Part shown: positions 11,045-23,485 of the stretch, in pieces | Position numbering within the stretch: the stretch's first letter is position 1 | How the letters are laid out: the number at the start of each line of letters is the position of its first letter | Source: Xanthostigma xanthostigma | Taxonomy: Eukaryota > Arthropoda > Insecta > Raphidioptera > Raphidiidae | Assembly: GCA_963575645.1 (NCBI GenBank) | Contig: OY754464.1 | Location: 32,689,501-32,753,500 of the forward strand | Direction of reading: 5' to 3' | Length of the DNA: 64,000 bases | The notes under the pieces: generated by a model | What the model saw: the letters and a program-made list of their open reading frames with translations, nothing else | The model's database searches: none | Told to the model about the DNA's origin: nothing | Made by a program: the position numbers and the translations under genes

Positions 11045-11381
11045 TTTATTTATTCATTGATTTACAAAATATGGTGATAAATAATAATCCGTTTTTCAAC
11101 ATCCCGTCATAACAGATGTCACCCGCCCTATCTTTATCAATGTACAAAAAGACAGAGATTAAAATAAAATTACTTTAATGCAGGTGTTCAGTGGGTGTTG
11201 TAAACTCTATCGTGTTATTTATAAATTTTGAAATTAATATCTTAGAAGATATATTTTGGCGGAAGTGTTTAGAGGAAATATGGAGTTATGCTCGAACTCG
11301 CCAATGTTCGCGGCTAAAAAATTCAAAGTGTAAAAACAATGTGTTTTAAAGTGGCAATGCTATACAGGGGAGTCAAAGATT

Positions 11382-11488
11382 CCACTACTGTTGTCGCTGC
11401 CATGAGGCAAGACTGAATTGAGAGAAAACACGGTATCGTATTACCGTGTTTTTTCTCAATTGCGTGCGAAGCCGCGGGTAGCGACTAG
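11382..11488 (+). mobile_element. Helitron 3' end with strong terminal hairpin
   Basis: A hairpin with 20-bp arms (11416-11435 and 11442-11461, one mismatch, 6-nt loop) is followed by GCGTGCGAAGCCGCGGGTAG and CGACTAG ending at 11488 before T. A hairpin close to a CTAG|T terminus is the Helitron 3' signature. The same GCGTGCGAA-CC-CGGGTA ending closes the element at 55020-55647. Its 5' end was not found. Confidence 0.6.
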
Positions 11489-12719
11489 TTTACGATAAAA
11501 AATGACGAAAATAGATGATTTATTAGAGGTATAGAGATTAGAGACGAGGAATCTCACTCGAATTAGAACATTATATTTTAACGATTTATAATAATAAAAC
11601 AGGTAAAATAAGATTTCTCATCCATAGTGAATGGTTTATGAAAATATGCAGTAATCTAATCTAAATTTATAAATTACTATTAGAAATTAAGATGTTATGT
11701 AAGTTTTATGGAATTCAAGTACCTGTACCGTTATTATTACATAATAGAGTTAATTTAATATAAATAACATATAATAATGATAAGTGAGCGAAGGAATTTA
11801 GTCCTGGAATTTATCACAAACTGCTATTATAAAAGTGCACATTAAACGGTATTTTGAATCTTCTGTTTGCTATTATTCTCAGTCTATTTGCAAATATTTT
11901 TCCTGATAACAATTAGCTAAAATTATTAAATAATAATATAGACGGAAAAAAGCGGAGAGGAAAAGTTTTTATACATGTCTAATTAAATAAATGTTTTTGA
12001 ACTTTACCTTGATCGATTTTGGCAATCCTTACAATTACCTAGGAATAGTGCCGTTCTCGCTTAAAATCACTTTGGCAAAAAACACCAGGAATTTATAAAC
12101 AATTCCTGTATTTTTATACTACACCGTGGTAACATGTATACGGAAAAACGATTTTTTTCTATTTGTGTATCTTACCGAACTCTAAAATACCAAAACAAAG
12201 TACAATGCACTAATTGAACTAAAAAATGCTTAAATATAGCTTAATCATAATAGACAACATGACAGTTTAAACTTTAAATTATTCTGAAACTGTTCTGTAC
12301 CATTTATTTTTCTAAGCATGGCGAAAAATAATTTTGAAGAAATTGAAAAGAGTAACATTGTAGAAAGTTATCATTATAATAGAGCAAACTATTGCTCAAC
12401 AATATCCACACATAATATACGAGTACTACATGGTTATAAGGTGTTTAGTTTTCAGTTCAGTTTCGGGTGAAAAATTAAAACTAAGTGTTCAGTTTTTTGA
12501 AATAATAATGACATTAATCTTAAGAAGAGTATATTTAACTTTAAAGATTGCTCTTTGTTTTAATCATAACGTAAATAGAAAGAATATTATTATTTTAGTG
12601 TTTTGTTTTAAAGTCGACCAATAAATTTTACTAAAATTTTTTCAATTATATATGCTGGGAATTTAAAGATAGAAGATACTTTTTCTGTTCTGAAAGGAAA
12701 CTAATTTACATTTTATTTT
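11489..12719. other. Stretch without recognised content
   Basis: No repeat partner and no coding similarity recognised. Confidence 0.5.
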
Positions 12720-12893
12720 CGGAGTGAAACTCAAAATTTGTCTGTCCGTCAAGAACTTTTGAACGGTAATTCCGGACATCCTGAAATTGGGACACAACAT
12801 TCATCTCACTTAACTAAAATGAATGGGCGTACTCATGTTCCCATCCCCACATACGTTCTTTTGCACCCGGATGAAACCGGGATGAACCGCTAG
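12720..12893 (+). mobile_element. Helitron 3' fragment (same family as 39868-40193)
   Basis: It shares with 40010-40193 the ordered words ACTCAAAATTTGTC, AACTTTTGAACGGTAA, ATCCTGAAAT, CAT.CATCTC, TTTTGCACCC and the end GGGATGAACCGCTAG|T (12893). The 5' part is missing. The 3' end alone recurs at 50441-50483. Confidence 0.65.
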
Positions 12894-12933
12894 TAATTTA
12901 TAAAACTGACTTTCGTAATTTGTTATTATTGAA

Positions 12934-13255
12934 GTTATACTTCTTTTGGCGAATTATAAAAATAATGAGAGAGAGCAACACATACATGCAAAATCAAAAT
13001 TAACAGGAATAAAGGTAGCGACCATTGACTTACATTAGTGAACATGCTTTCGTCATATATCATTGTAGTAATGTTTTTTCGAATAGGATAGAGTATGGCA
13101 GAGATCATGTTTACATGTGCGTAGCATCTAATAATTGTATTTATGCTAATATCATCCCAATCCCTTTACTATTTTATTTCAATAAATTATTTGCATGCAA
13201 ATTAAAATTACTTTTTAATCATGCCAAAGAAGTACATAAGTATACACACTCTTTT
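12934..13255 (+). repeat. Dispersed repeat family X, copy 1
   Basis: Three copies in the window (12934-13255, 16034-16518, 53881-54278) share, in order: GTTATACTTCTTT, ATGAGAG, AAATTAACAGGA, a TAG...ACC.TTGACTTA block, GAACA..C.TTCG, AGAGTATGG.AGAGA, TTCACATGCGCGTA, and near the right end GCATGCAAATTAAAATTACTTTTTAATC. The left start (GTTATAC..CTTTGGCG) and a right inner word (GTATAACTTT read in reverse) look like imperfect inverted ends of ~20 bp. A non-autonomous DNA element of unknown class. Confidence 0.65.
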
Positions 13256-13736
13256 CTTAACACTAAAGTAGTTAAAATCAAATAATAGCTTTTTTGCACG
13301 CACTGACATAACCGGTTTTTTTTTCAGACAACCCTGTATAATGCAGATAATTAGGATGCCATTCTATACGCCTGAATAAATCGCTGATAATTAGTAAGAT
13401 AATATCGGAATTCCATTATTTAATGTATTGTGTCAAATATACATTTGTTAAAACAGTATCTTTTAATTACAGTTAAAACTTAATTCTTATAAGCATAACA
13501 TGCCATCTTGCAGCAAGGTTGTAAGAGTGGGCGTTTTAATAAGTATAATGAAGAACTACGGCTTTATGACACCTACAGACATATCGAAAAATACTACAGC
13601 AGTTTAAAAAAAAATATTATTTTATTTTTTGTAATTAGTTTGTTAATTTTCTCGCAAGTTATTTAAATATTGATCTAAATCTTTAATGGCGATCTAGTAT
13701 AATATTCCAGTATCGACTGCTTAGGACAGTGGTTTC

Positions 13737-13981
13737 CAAACTTATTTGGCCTACCGTTTCCACAAAAAATATTAAAATTATTGTTTTTTTAAATTTTAAT
13801 AGAAATTTAACAGAAAGATATATGTATTAATATTTCTACCTTTTAAAATATAGTAAAGAGAGGTTAATAAGAAACATTGAGTTTGAACTTATGAAACTAT
13901 TTATTGAACTCAGAATTCATCTCCCTCCGGATCGCTGCAGCACCTACCAGTGGGCGGTAGCGCTCACTTTGGGAATCACTA
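13737..13981 (+). mobile_element. hAT-type MITE, 245 bp
   Basis: Ends are CAGTGGTTTCCAAACTTAT and ACTTTGGGAATCACTA. The flanking 8-mers GCTTAGGA (13729-13736) and GTCTAGGA (13982-13989) agree at six of eight positions, a decayed hAT target duplication. No coding part. End sequence is close to the element at 3760-4281. Confidence 0.7.
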
Positions 13982-14343
13982 GTCTAGGAAACAGGACCGA
14001 AGGAAAGCTTTTTTCTTGAGTCACGAATCAAAATCCTTGGCAAAGTCAAAAGTGTACCTACCTACACATTATGGTATAACGATTAAAATTTTGCAAAAAG
14101 GTACTGTTAAGATATTTTAATAGCTAATTCCATGAAGGATTCTCTTAGACTAGTCAGATTACACACATCATATAGGAAAATCTGTCTTTAAAAAAATGTT
14201 TTTAGTGGGGGTACTACAGTCAGATTTTTTAAGGACGGTCCTTCACGTGGCGACATCGCTGACAACGTTTAGAAACTCTTTAATAAAATAATTGATGCTG
14301 ATGACCTCAGCTGTTTAGCATCTATAATCTAGTATTTATCTAC

Positions 14344-14527
14344 CGAGCGGGGTCGCGTAGTGGTGAGAGCACTAAACTCGCATTCGGGAGGAACCGAGTT
14401 CGAAACCCGGCTTGGGCAGATGCGGTTTTCTGTAAATGGTTTGTAATTCATCTGCGATGGTCCTTAGTGCGAGAAATCTCTAAAAAGTTAAAATAAAAAA
14501 ACAAAATTAAAAATTAAAAAAAAAAAA
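14344..14527 (+). mobile_element. tRNA-derived SINE
   Basis: RNA polymerase III promoter boxes are present: box A GGTCGCGTAGTGG (14351) and box B GAGTTCGAAACC (about 14395). A non-tRNA body follows (GGGCAGATGCGGTTTTCTG) and an A-rich tail to 14527. A diverged second copy with the same box B and GGCAGATGCG body is at 18610-18725. tRNA origin of the head is clear; the exact parental tRNA is not. Confidence 0.75.
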
Positions 14528-14840
14528 CCACGACGGGTGTAAAAGTTGCAATTTAAAGAGGAATAAATGAAATCATAAAAAATATCCAAAGAAAATCCGT
14601 CGGAAGCTGACATTCGCTGCCCTGGAACGAACTAAAATATTGCAATTTTATAGTATGTGACTGATTGAAATATTGGGTACGTAAATAACTGTAGTCAAAT
14701 TTATATTCTTCTATTCTTAATTCAAGAGAGCGAATGGCGGCCCCCGACGGATTTTCTTTGGTTACATACCTCCTTTTAGTCGGGGGGTTTTAAAATTTTA
14801 TTTCGTCCCTTTTCTATTACAACGTTTACATTCGTCGTGG
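14528..14840. mobile_element. MITE with ~95-bp imperfect terminal inverted repeats
   Basis: The left end CCACGACGGGTGTAAAAG pairs with CGTTTACATTCGTCGTGG at the right end. The best-conserved inner part is CCAAAGAAAATCCGTCGG (14587) facing CCGACGGATTTTCTTTGG (14737). It starts exactly where the SINE's A-rich tail stops, so it either inserted into that tail or shares the boundary by chance. No target duplication recognised. Confidence 0.7.
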
Positions 14841-14910
14841 GCTTCTTCAAAATTTTTAATTTTGATTTTTTTTACAATAATGTCATATTCGCCATAACAT
14901 ACGTCATAAC

Positions 14911-15423
14911 TAAGGTGACCATACGTTCCGCTTTGAGCGGAACAATCCCGCTTTTAAGTGTCCTGCTGTCCCCAAAATACGTAAAAACGTCCCGCTTTGA
15001 CAAAACAAAAACGTAGTAGTAAGAAGTCCAGTTGCCCGCACGTGCGTAATCAATGTTACCTGGTATCTTAAAGAGCGGCACCTAAATAAAGTGGTAGATT
15101 AAGAAAAAAAACGATAGATTCAAAAAGTTTACAAAAAATATATAAATTACTTTTAACTCTTGCACAAATTCGTTGCTTATAGTCAGTTTTGACAGGTCCT
15201 GATTCAGTCCCAATACTTCATACTTCATACTTCTTTGATATGTTATTTCAATTAACAATAATAATTTAAGGGTGTCCCGCTCTGAGGAAAAAAATAAATG
15301 GTTCTTATTTACATTTTTGGTCATTTCACATTACATAACTATATTACAAACATGTGTTTTATTTTTAAAACAATAACAATTTAAGGGTGTCCCGTTCTGA
15401 GGAAAAAAATAATGGTCACGTTA
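14911..15423. mobile_element. hAT-type element, 513 bp, perfect 8-bp target duplication
   Basis: Ends TAAGGTGACCATACG and ATGGTCACGTTA form a short inverted repeat. GTCATAAC occurs directly outside both (14903-14910 and 15424-15431). Inside, the 3' segment AAGGGTGTCCCG.TCTGAGGAAA occurs twice (near 15268 and 15382), a ~115-bp internal duplication that includes the element's own subterminal region. Same family as 48855-50439. The open frames on the minus strand are not recognisable as transposase. Confidence 0.85.
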
Positions 15424-15431
15424 GTCATAAC

Positions 15432-16033
15432 GCACTTGAAACATAATCTACTATTTTTGTTTCGGATGAAATTTAGCCGATAGCGATGTGATGTTTATAA
15501 TATCTGTCGACTGCCGTTAGGGCTCTGCAACGTATAGGCGTTTGTGGGTTGCATCAAGGAAATATTCGAATCACCGTTATAAACAGTATTGTTAGCATAT
15601 CAGAGTGCAAGACGAGAAGTGCATATAAGGGAATGCATATTATTGCATCTGAAAAGTGATATCTGAATATCTGCGACTTTGAGCATGACCTCCTGAAGGG
15701 AAGTACAAAGAAATCGGAGGCGGTATAACAAAGATATACAGGATGTCCATATCATTGCGCGAACACTATTGCTATCTCAGAAAACCTTCAAAAGTTATTG
15801 TTACAGATGCAATTATGCAATATTTGGTTACTGAATTTGTTTTTATTTAGGTATATTTTTTTTGCACTATTCAAGAGACATTTTTTTTTTATTTTTAAAA
15901 TGATAGTATTTTCTACAAATATTTAGAAATTGAAAAAAATAGGATTCTTGTGTTCTGCACAAATCTAACATACTTAGCATATTTAATAGCTTAATAAAAA
16001 TGTTTGGCACTTTCTATGCTCTGTTTATATTTA
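15432..16033. other. Stretch without recognised content
   Basis: Contains TATACAGGATGTCC at 15736, a word like the mariner-type ends elsewhere, but no facing end was found. Confidence 0.45.
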
Positions 16034-16518
16034 GTTATACTTCTTTCGGCTCGTTATGAACAAATGAGAGTGAATTTTTACGATGCGCGCGCACACTGTA
16101 AAATTAAAATTAACAGGATGAAGTTGCTCGCAGAAAAAAGCTAGCAACAGAATAGATGCTACCAACAGAATAGTGGTAGTAGCCATTGACTTACATTAGT
16201 GAACATGCATTCGCTATATATTGCTGTAATTGTTTTCCGGTTCACTGGAGAATAGAGTATGGTAGAGATCACGTTCACATAGCTGTATTAATAATAATAA
16301 TAATAATAATAAATTTATTGATCACAGAAATCAATGGGATAAATGAGTCCAGCGACAAAACTGCTGCTTTTCAACTCTACCGCTTTTAAAAAATAGTCGG
16401 TCATTTTATTATTTTATTTCAATAAATGGTCAGCACGTAAATTAAAATAACTTTATAATCGCTAAAAAACGATAACTTCTAACGCGCGTACATAAGTACA
16501 CGCACCAATTTTTTTTAA
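16034..16518 (+). repeat. Dispersed repeat family X, copy 2, with an insertion
   Basis: Same word order as 12934-13255 and 53881-54278. Relative to those copies it carries about 110 extra bases at roughly 16278-16395, beginning with (TAA)n and AATTTATTG. That resembles the minus-strand LINE tail at 7063 and suggests a LINE or SINE tail inserted here. Confidence 0.6.
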
Positions 16519-16533
16519 TAGATAGTCGTGGAT

Positions 16534-16638
16534 GTTCGTGAGTGCAAACCGAATGACAAGAATACAAATAGTCAAGACAAATCGAGAGTTGGTAACTTGA
16601 AATGAGTTAGTTTTGTCATTTGGTTTGCACTCACGAAC
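16534..16638. repeat. Hairpin with 25-bp arms
   Basis: 16534-16558 (GTTCGTGAGTGCAAACC...) is the reverse complement of 16614-16638 with about two mismatches. The spacer is 55 nt. Possible miniature element. Confidence 0.65.
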
Positions 16639-16639
16639 T

Positions 16640-18609
16640 TCAAGTTTACATTGTAAATGTTTTTTGAGGATATTGCTCATTTTTGTTTTACAATACTATA
16701 ATATATTACTTAATGTTTAATATAATGTAAAAAACACATAACTTATAGATATTATTATTTAAATATTTGTTAAAAGTATATTTATTTAAATAGTACCTCC
16801 TTTTCGTTTAAATCTATTTACGTTTTATTTTGATTACTTATTATTAAAGATTAATTTCATTATTTGATGAGTATTTTTTTTCAAAATCTACGCACTATAC
16901 AACTCTATTTTAAAACGTCCCAATGGTTTTAGAAAGTAATAAAATCGATAAGAAAACTAATTTTTTGAGGGATGAGACCTACCTAGATCGGTTTTTTGCT
17001 CCTCGAATCCCATTTGTCTGTCCCACGAGCTGGGTGATCTACCAATCGTCTTGATATTGTTATTCACCTTCCATTATTACTGAGCCAACAATAGTGTACA
17101 CGATAATATAAGACCATAGGAGGTAGGGGAAGAGATAATGTCAGTCTAATCCGATGCATTATTGTGTTCAAGTCATGGTGCGTTAATCGAAGAAGAGCAA
17201 ACATAGCGGATGGGTCACTGTTATGGTACCAATTAAAACCAGGAAATGCATAGTGAAAAAACGAATGAATTAAGATGGAAATCAAAAAAGTATCTACACA
17301 GCTCTACCGGATGTTTTGTTCAAAACACGAGTTTTTAAAACTATATTCAGTTCTTCAGTTATTTTAGACATATCTACATACAAAGATTATTTTACAATTT
17401 GAGGTTTAGTTTTTTTGTATTTAGGGATTAATTAAGAAATATTATAAAAAGCAAACGTTTTACGTAGAATTTAAAAAAATAATAAGTTTACAGAACAACA
17501 AATTTTAATAAAACAGTCATTTGAAACAGTTCGCTAGGAAATTCAAATCGAAATTTCCACAGGGAATAAAATGTTATGAATTATAATTATTACCTTAGCT
17601 CTAAATTAACACGTTACCACATTAATGTAGTGATTGATGAAATTTTCCTTTCTTTTCCGGGACTAATTTGTATTTAGACAAACATTTTCTCAGAACATTA
17701 AGCTGTGTTTAACAAATCACAAGAATGTATACCTTTTTACGTTGTCGCTTTTTTATTGTTGGTGAGATTCAGACGTATTCAATATTGATGCGATCTTTAT
17801 TTACTTTTCAAAAAATTATCTAAAAATTAATTTGGCGGTGTATAGCATGTATGCCTACTAATATTAAAATTAAAAAGTTATGGAATACCACATCGTAAAA
17901 AGGGACAATCTTTTCTTTTATTGTTTTTAAATAGGTTCAGGCAGCGTGGGATAATTTCAATAACTAAAACAGAAAATTGCCTTAAATAACAGAACACTTT
18001 GAGTTATTTTAATTTTAATAATATATGTTTCTAAATGTTTGAATCTTTTTTAACAGTCAACTACAATACGTTTTTCATTTCGTGAGTATATAAAAGTATA
18101 GGAGTCACTCTATAAAGATTTATAAGCAATTACAAAAGCTCTTAAATAATAATGTCCTTAATCAAAGTTTTGATTAGAATTCTCCAAATCATTAACATTA
18201 TAAATAGATAAACGTGACGAAAGTAATATTTCTTTATAAAAATTGTAACGATATTTATTTACGCTGAAAAAAGTAATTTGAAGTGAAAGTCACGATGATA
18301 CCATGTTCACACGTTTGTCTCAGGTTGGCAATATGATAGAGGGAGAGAGCAAGCGTAATTTAAACGGAAATGGGTTGATATTGTTGTTTCTGTTGATTAT
18401 GCAATTCGTGATTGTAGTATAAATAAAACATTGCATGTCATTGACTTAATGAGCTTTGGAAGCTCATAAACAGTGTAACACAGAGACGACTACATTGTTC
18501 TTTTGAAGATAGTGAGCATTTCTACGAACGTTTAAGATGATACTCTGCCATTTCAAAGCATGCAATTTCATAAAAACAGATCATACAATGTACAGTATAC
18601 AGGATGTTG
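16640..18609. other. Stretch without recognised content
   Basis: About 2 kb of A+T-rich sequence. No coding similarity, no repeat partner in the window. A TATACAGGATG word at 18599 is again mariner-end-like, without a partner. Confidence 0.5.
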
Positions 18610-18725
18610 GCTAAACAAGCAGTATAGTGGTGGGAGCGTGGACATTTATTCAGTAGGTACTCAGTAGGTATCGAATTCGAATCTCGGCGTAGGCAGATGC
18701 GATACAAGACTCCATACTGCCTCCC
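18610..18725 (+). mobile_element. tRNA-derived SINE, degraded
   Basis: Box A-like AGTATAGTGGTGGGAGC and box B GAATTCGAATCTC are followed by the family body GGCAGATGCGATACA, matching the SINE at 14344. The tail is not A-rich. Confidence 0.6.
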
Positions 18726-19059
18726 ACTAAGTTAATTCCAGTAAGAGTCATTTTGATGAGGCTTCCTAGAATTATTCCAGATAAATTGCAATTGTAGTTA
18801 TGATATCAATATTTAAATTGATTCAATTAATTTATTATTCGATTATCCTGGCACACCTACGTGTAGAATATTAGGTAAGTAAAAGACTCTAATGACCTTG
18901 GTTGTCAAGCGTCTACAATCTACGATGGATACATTAAGTAGAAGTTTAAAACAAATAAAATAATTAGCGAACAATTAATCAGAGCATATAACATTTTTTT
19001 CACTCTTTTGTTCACTCTCTAAACTATAGACATAAAAATGTAGATAAAAGATGCATTCT

Positions 19060-19272
19060 AGAGGCCTGGTTCGGCATCGCCTGAATTTGTAGATTGCCAC
19101 TTTCGTTGCAAAATAGGTCTCCAGGAAAAGCGTTTTTATTTTAACGCGATAATATATAGCCTATTCCCACCCTGAAGGTCCATTCTAAATATTGGTGAAA
19201 AAAAATGTAATTTGGATTACTAGTTTGGGAGATTCCAAACTGACAAACCTTATCTCTTTATATTATTAGTAT
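19060..19272 (-). mobile_element. Helitron-like 5' region, minus strand
   Basis: On the minus strand it starts TCTATACTAATATAATAAAG (about 19270), the common insect Helitron start, then AGATAAGGTTTGTCAG. A 3' terminus was not found; the left boundary is approximate. Confidence 0.45.
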
Positions 19273-19339
19273 AGATATAGCTTTGCTTATAATCAAACCA
19301 GTAATGAGAATAATAAAGGAGCAATTTTTACCCCTAATT

Positions 19340-19560
19340 TCAAAAAGAGAGGGTGTTATAAGTTTGAAACCATTGTCTGTCTGTTTGGCTTATCGGCGAT
19401 ATCGTAGCTTCAAAACAGATTAACCAATTTCAATGTATCATTTCTTATTTTGAAAGCTGATATTTGACAGATGGTTCTTAACCATGTTTGATGGAAATCG
19501 GTTCAGCCGTCTCTAATATATTCATTACTATTAGAGCGACAGAAACATTGAGTTTGATCT
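19340..19560 (+). repeat. Helitron-interior-like sequence
   Basis: A GTCTGTCTGTTTGGC... run and an ATCGGTTCAGCCGTCTC block resemble the interior of non-autonomous Helitrons. No ends are seen. Confidence 0.3.
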
Positions 19561-19887
19561 CAAACATTCGCTTTTTGATTATTTACCCAGTTTAAAAAGT
19601 ATGAAATATAAATTAAATCTCCGACGCAAAAAAACAAAGCCTTAAAAAGCAATAAATAATTAATTTCTACTATATTTGGTCCGACTCACCGACTATTTCC
19701 ACGTTTGAGTGTAATATTTAATTCACAAATGTGTCGGGAATCTAAATTTACTTTTATGCGTCAATGTTTTTAACTTTTTTAATATTTTTTTTTTCAATTT
19801 ATACGTAACAAGATGAAATATGTGAATAGTTATTATGTTCTATTGGGCATATTCTCTTAAAGAATTTCAGTTAGGTTTAATATAATA

Positions 19888-20219
19888 ATTAAAAAAAATC
19901 TTAAATAATGGGAAAGTGGACAAAACATGGAATATTTTACTGTTTATTATCTACGTTTTGTTAACTTCTTCAGGGCTCAAAGTTAGTAATAGCACATCAA
20001 TTTTATCACTAAGTTCATTTATCGTTCGAGATCTTGTTTCTTTCCTTTTATAAGACTATAAAATATTATGATTTTTTTATATAATATAACATCAATTTTT
20101 TTTTAAAACTCAATGATAAAAATGATGTGCTATAACTAATGTGCTATATACGTAGACAACAAAAAGTAAAAATATATCATGTTTTGTCCTTTTTTCCATT
20201 ATTTAAGAATTTTTTTAAT
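19888..20219. repeat. Foldback element, 332 bp
   Basis: ATTAAAAAAAATCTTAAATAATGG at the left faces CCATTATTTAAGAATTTTTTTAAT at the right (each ~24 bp, shown here in words under the limit: TCTTAAATAATGG / CCATTATTTAAGA). Inward pairing continues through GGACAAAACATG and ATAGCACATCA for about 130 bp with mismatches. No coding. Confidence 0.75.
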
Positions 20220-20870
20220 AAATATTACGGACGATAAGAATGGAAAATAATAATAATATAAATATCTAAACTGTCGAGCGTCTATAATCTTACTTATTTA
20301 TCTATCTAAAATTACAACGTTCCAGAATAATATATATTATGTACATTGGAATATAAGCTGGGAATGATTAGCATCCATTTTTTCATGACAAGTATTTCAG
20401 TTAGTTCGGAATACTGCAAACTCACTACTTATAATAATTATCTAATTAAATTTCCTATTTGCTATCACAATGAAATTGATCATTAACTTAACAACTCAAA
20501 ACCTATTTATTTATGAAGTATATAATAATTTAAACTTAAAAGAGTTAAAGCTAATTAATATGCAGAAATAGTGACTTGCCAGTGATTCACTGATTAGAGC
20601 ATAGCACTATACTGCGTAACAAAATACTGACGCATATAAGAATTGCCCCTTAACAGTAACATACTACACGTTCATAGAAATAAATTATGTAAATTTGTTT
20701 GAGAAACATATTATTACATTATAATTTCTATACATACACATTAATCACCATTATAAAGTAACATAATATTATGTATCACCTAATAAATATATGAACTAGC
20801 ATAATCCATGTTATTGTGTATGTAAATTAATTATTATTACATTTGCACGAAATATCATAATTGTTTGTAG

Positions 20871-20920
20871 CAGCGTTTCCGTAACTTTTTCGCCTATAGG
20901 GACCCATCATTAATATAAAT
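20871..20920 (+). mobile_element. hAT end fragment
   Basis: CAGCGTTTCCGTAACTTTTT followed by CGCCTATAGGGACCCA resembles the 5' end of ZBED-type hAT elements (CAGxGTTTCCCAAxCTTTTT...AGGGACCC). No right end was found. Confidence 0.4.
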
Positions 20921-22350
20921 TATTTAATATAAATTAAGAGTCATTTATTTAGGTAGGTATTTGATTTTTATTCAAATCTCAATTTACATAATTTAGATTT
21001 TGCGTAAATTTCACTTCTGAAATGTTTAGTATAAACAATATACTACTGTTTGTCAAACTATACAGTTATTCTAGCGACGCGACGGTCGATCTGTGTAGCT
21101 TTGCCCACTTGCACCAGAGATGAGTGTACACGAGTTCCTTCTTATGAATCCCTAGGTATCAAAGGACTTAAGTTCGGGAAATATAGTTCTTCTAAAATCA
21201 TTGGACAATATTACCTATATATAGAGTTAAGTTTTTACAATTAATAAAGCAGAAGAAAGTTTGTCAATAATAAATAATTATTTTGATGAATTCCTGTCCA
21301 TAAAGTATTTCTGGATGAGGTAGTAACAAAGAACAGATTTTTATAAATGTTCGTTTGATATTTAGTATATGCAGTTTCAATAATCTTGAAAAGCTTAGTT
21401 TTTATGATTTGGTTGTGCACAAAACGGACGGATTTTTAATGTCGCGACGTAAGCTGATCACGCAAAGGCATTCTCTAAGTAGGTAAAGTATTTATTTATA
21501 TTTCAGTGATTCTACGTTTAAGCTTACTCAACATCAAAAGTGTCGTCAAAAGCCGTTAACAAAGATCTACGACAGATCTATTTGTTGTGCGCGTCTTAGA
21601 GAATACAGGGTCGAAAATTAGCATCTTCAATCTAGTGTCGTTCCTTGTACTATTGGTTATTTACCGTTTTTTTTCCATACAGACACACGTCACTCTTGAT
21701 TTAAATGTTAAAATTTCTCTGTTTAAATGTGATCATTTTTATTAACAATCCATAAATAATAATATTGGTCCTAATTCAGTAGAATGCCGGCATGATATAA
21801 GTTCATTTATGTGATATTAATAATAGTAGACAAGATATATTTACGACAAATAACAATTAAACCAGTTAACTTGACGTGCATCGTTATTAAATATTCAACG
21901 GAATGATTGCGCTTTGTCACATATACACCTGCTGTTTGCATCTAAAGCTGCTTACACATTTGTAACAAAAGCTCGTACGTTATAACATAAGTAACTGTCA
22001 TGTGTCCACTAACTTTCGAGTGTGTCAACTGGAAAGAATTGTATGTTTAGTGGCGCGTAGGCATAGCGTAACAGTGCATGTAGTGATTTTTCCCTAGTAC
22101 CTCTACTGGGAATATTTTTATCCGACTGCGACAAGTCAAGTAGGGTAAATATTGTGTTTATCAATTTATGTATGTGGGTAGGTATGTATGAATGTTAAAC
22201 TCTGCAGTTGAAACGGATAGACGGATTTGGAAAAATATGACGTGTCAATAGAATAGACTTGATCATTCGAGTGTCCTAGGATATAATTATGACGTGACGA
22301 ACATGAAGAGCAACTAGTGCGCGAGAGAGTACGTATTTTACCATAGTAAG
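20921..22350. other. Stretch without recognised content
   Basis: Includes an unrecognised 64-codon open frame at 21050-21244. Around 22140-22260 there is a Helitron-interior-like run (TATGTATGTGGGTAGG, AAACGGATAGACGGATTTGG) without ends. Confidence 0.45.
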
Positions 22351-22358
22351 ATTAACAC

Positions 22359-22789
22359 TAGTGATGGGAATAAATCGAGAATGATAATCGATTCATTCGA
22401 TTATTATAAATCATTTTATACTAAAAACTTAAGTACCGAATCGAATTACTACTAATCTATTTAATCGAATGAATGCATGTATCGGAACGGAACATTACGA
22501 AATACTACTGTAATAATCGAGATTCGAGAGAGAACAGAGTAGCCGATCAACAGCTAGCAGCTACACTACACACAAATTGTGCTGCAGGGAATCGAGCGAG
22601 ATAGACAATACTAAAGTGTGTTGTGACTTGTGAGATAGATAGGTACCTACTACTAATTTAGTACTATCTATCTCGGTCGCAAACTACTAAATTAGTAAAA
22701 TGTTTCGATTATGGCAGTCATTCGATTATTGAAATCATTCGATTACTAATGTCTAGATTATCGAAATATCTCGATTATTCCCATCACTA
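22359..22789. mobile_element. hAT-type MITE, 431 bp
   Basis: Ends TAGTGATGGGAATAA and TTATTCCCATCACTA are perfect inverted repeats. Flanking 8-mers ATTAACAC and GTAAATAC agree at five positions (weak target duplication). The interior repeats ATTCGATTAT/ATAATCGA words many times, likely subterminal transposase-binding repeats, and holds a nested inverted repeat around AGATAGATAGGTACC / ACTATCTATCT. Confidence 0.7.
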
Positions 22790-22797
22790 GTAAATAC

Positions 22798-23438
22798 GAG
22801 TTGTACATAACGTTGATATACATTACGACGCGACCGCGACGGTCGGAGTAAATCTGGTATTCACTAAAGGATAGTCGTTTCTGGTATCACTGTAGTCTCT
22901 CGTCACATCGGAACTCGTCGCGCGAATCAATTACGTTACTACGAGATATTTATAAATGCATACGTGGCTTCACATTACGTTGATGGGCAAAACGTGACAA
23001 GATGAAATTGTTTCTACCTTTAATGATTTAATACTACACTGACTCAATACGAGACAGTTACAGTCATTAAATCCAGTACACAGTAAGCTTTAAATACCGT
23101 CTTTGTTTACGCTCACGGGCACTCTAAAACCAGAAGTAGCACTAGTGCGTAAAGTAACATAAACGCTGTCTTACTACCATTTCAATAGTAAAGTATATAA
23201 ATATATTTAACACAGACTTTTATATAGGGGGTAAGTGCAATACGTATTTCGTGCGTGATGATATTTATGACTCATGTTACTGTTAAAATGCGCTAGCGCT
23301 CGTTTTTAACTAAATGTGACAGTCCCCATAATAAAACGTCGTCACGCACTACAAACCTACTATTTTAGCTGCTAAATTCATTATAAAGTGAACATCGAAT
23401 ATAAAAGACGCACAAGTGAGAGTATAATTCGCGCTCCG
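22798..23438. other. Stretch without recognised content
   Basis: No coding similarity or repeats recognised. Confidence 0.5.
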
Positions 23439-23485
23439 AGGGTTCCGTACAAACGGTCGTTTTACCTTTTGAGGTATGGAACCCT
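23439..23485. repeat. Short hairpin AGGGTTCC...GGAACCCT
   Basis: AGGGTTCCGTAC faces GTATGGAACCCT with a 23-nt spacer. The GGGTTCCGTAC word recurs in many insect intergenic repeats as I remember them. A tiny MITE or the end of a larger repeat. Confidence 0.55.

Noticed and set aside
15736..15760. TATACAGGATGTCC as a mariner-type element
   Set aside because: No facing end within a plausible distance; kept only as a note.
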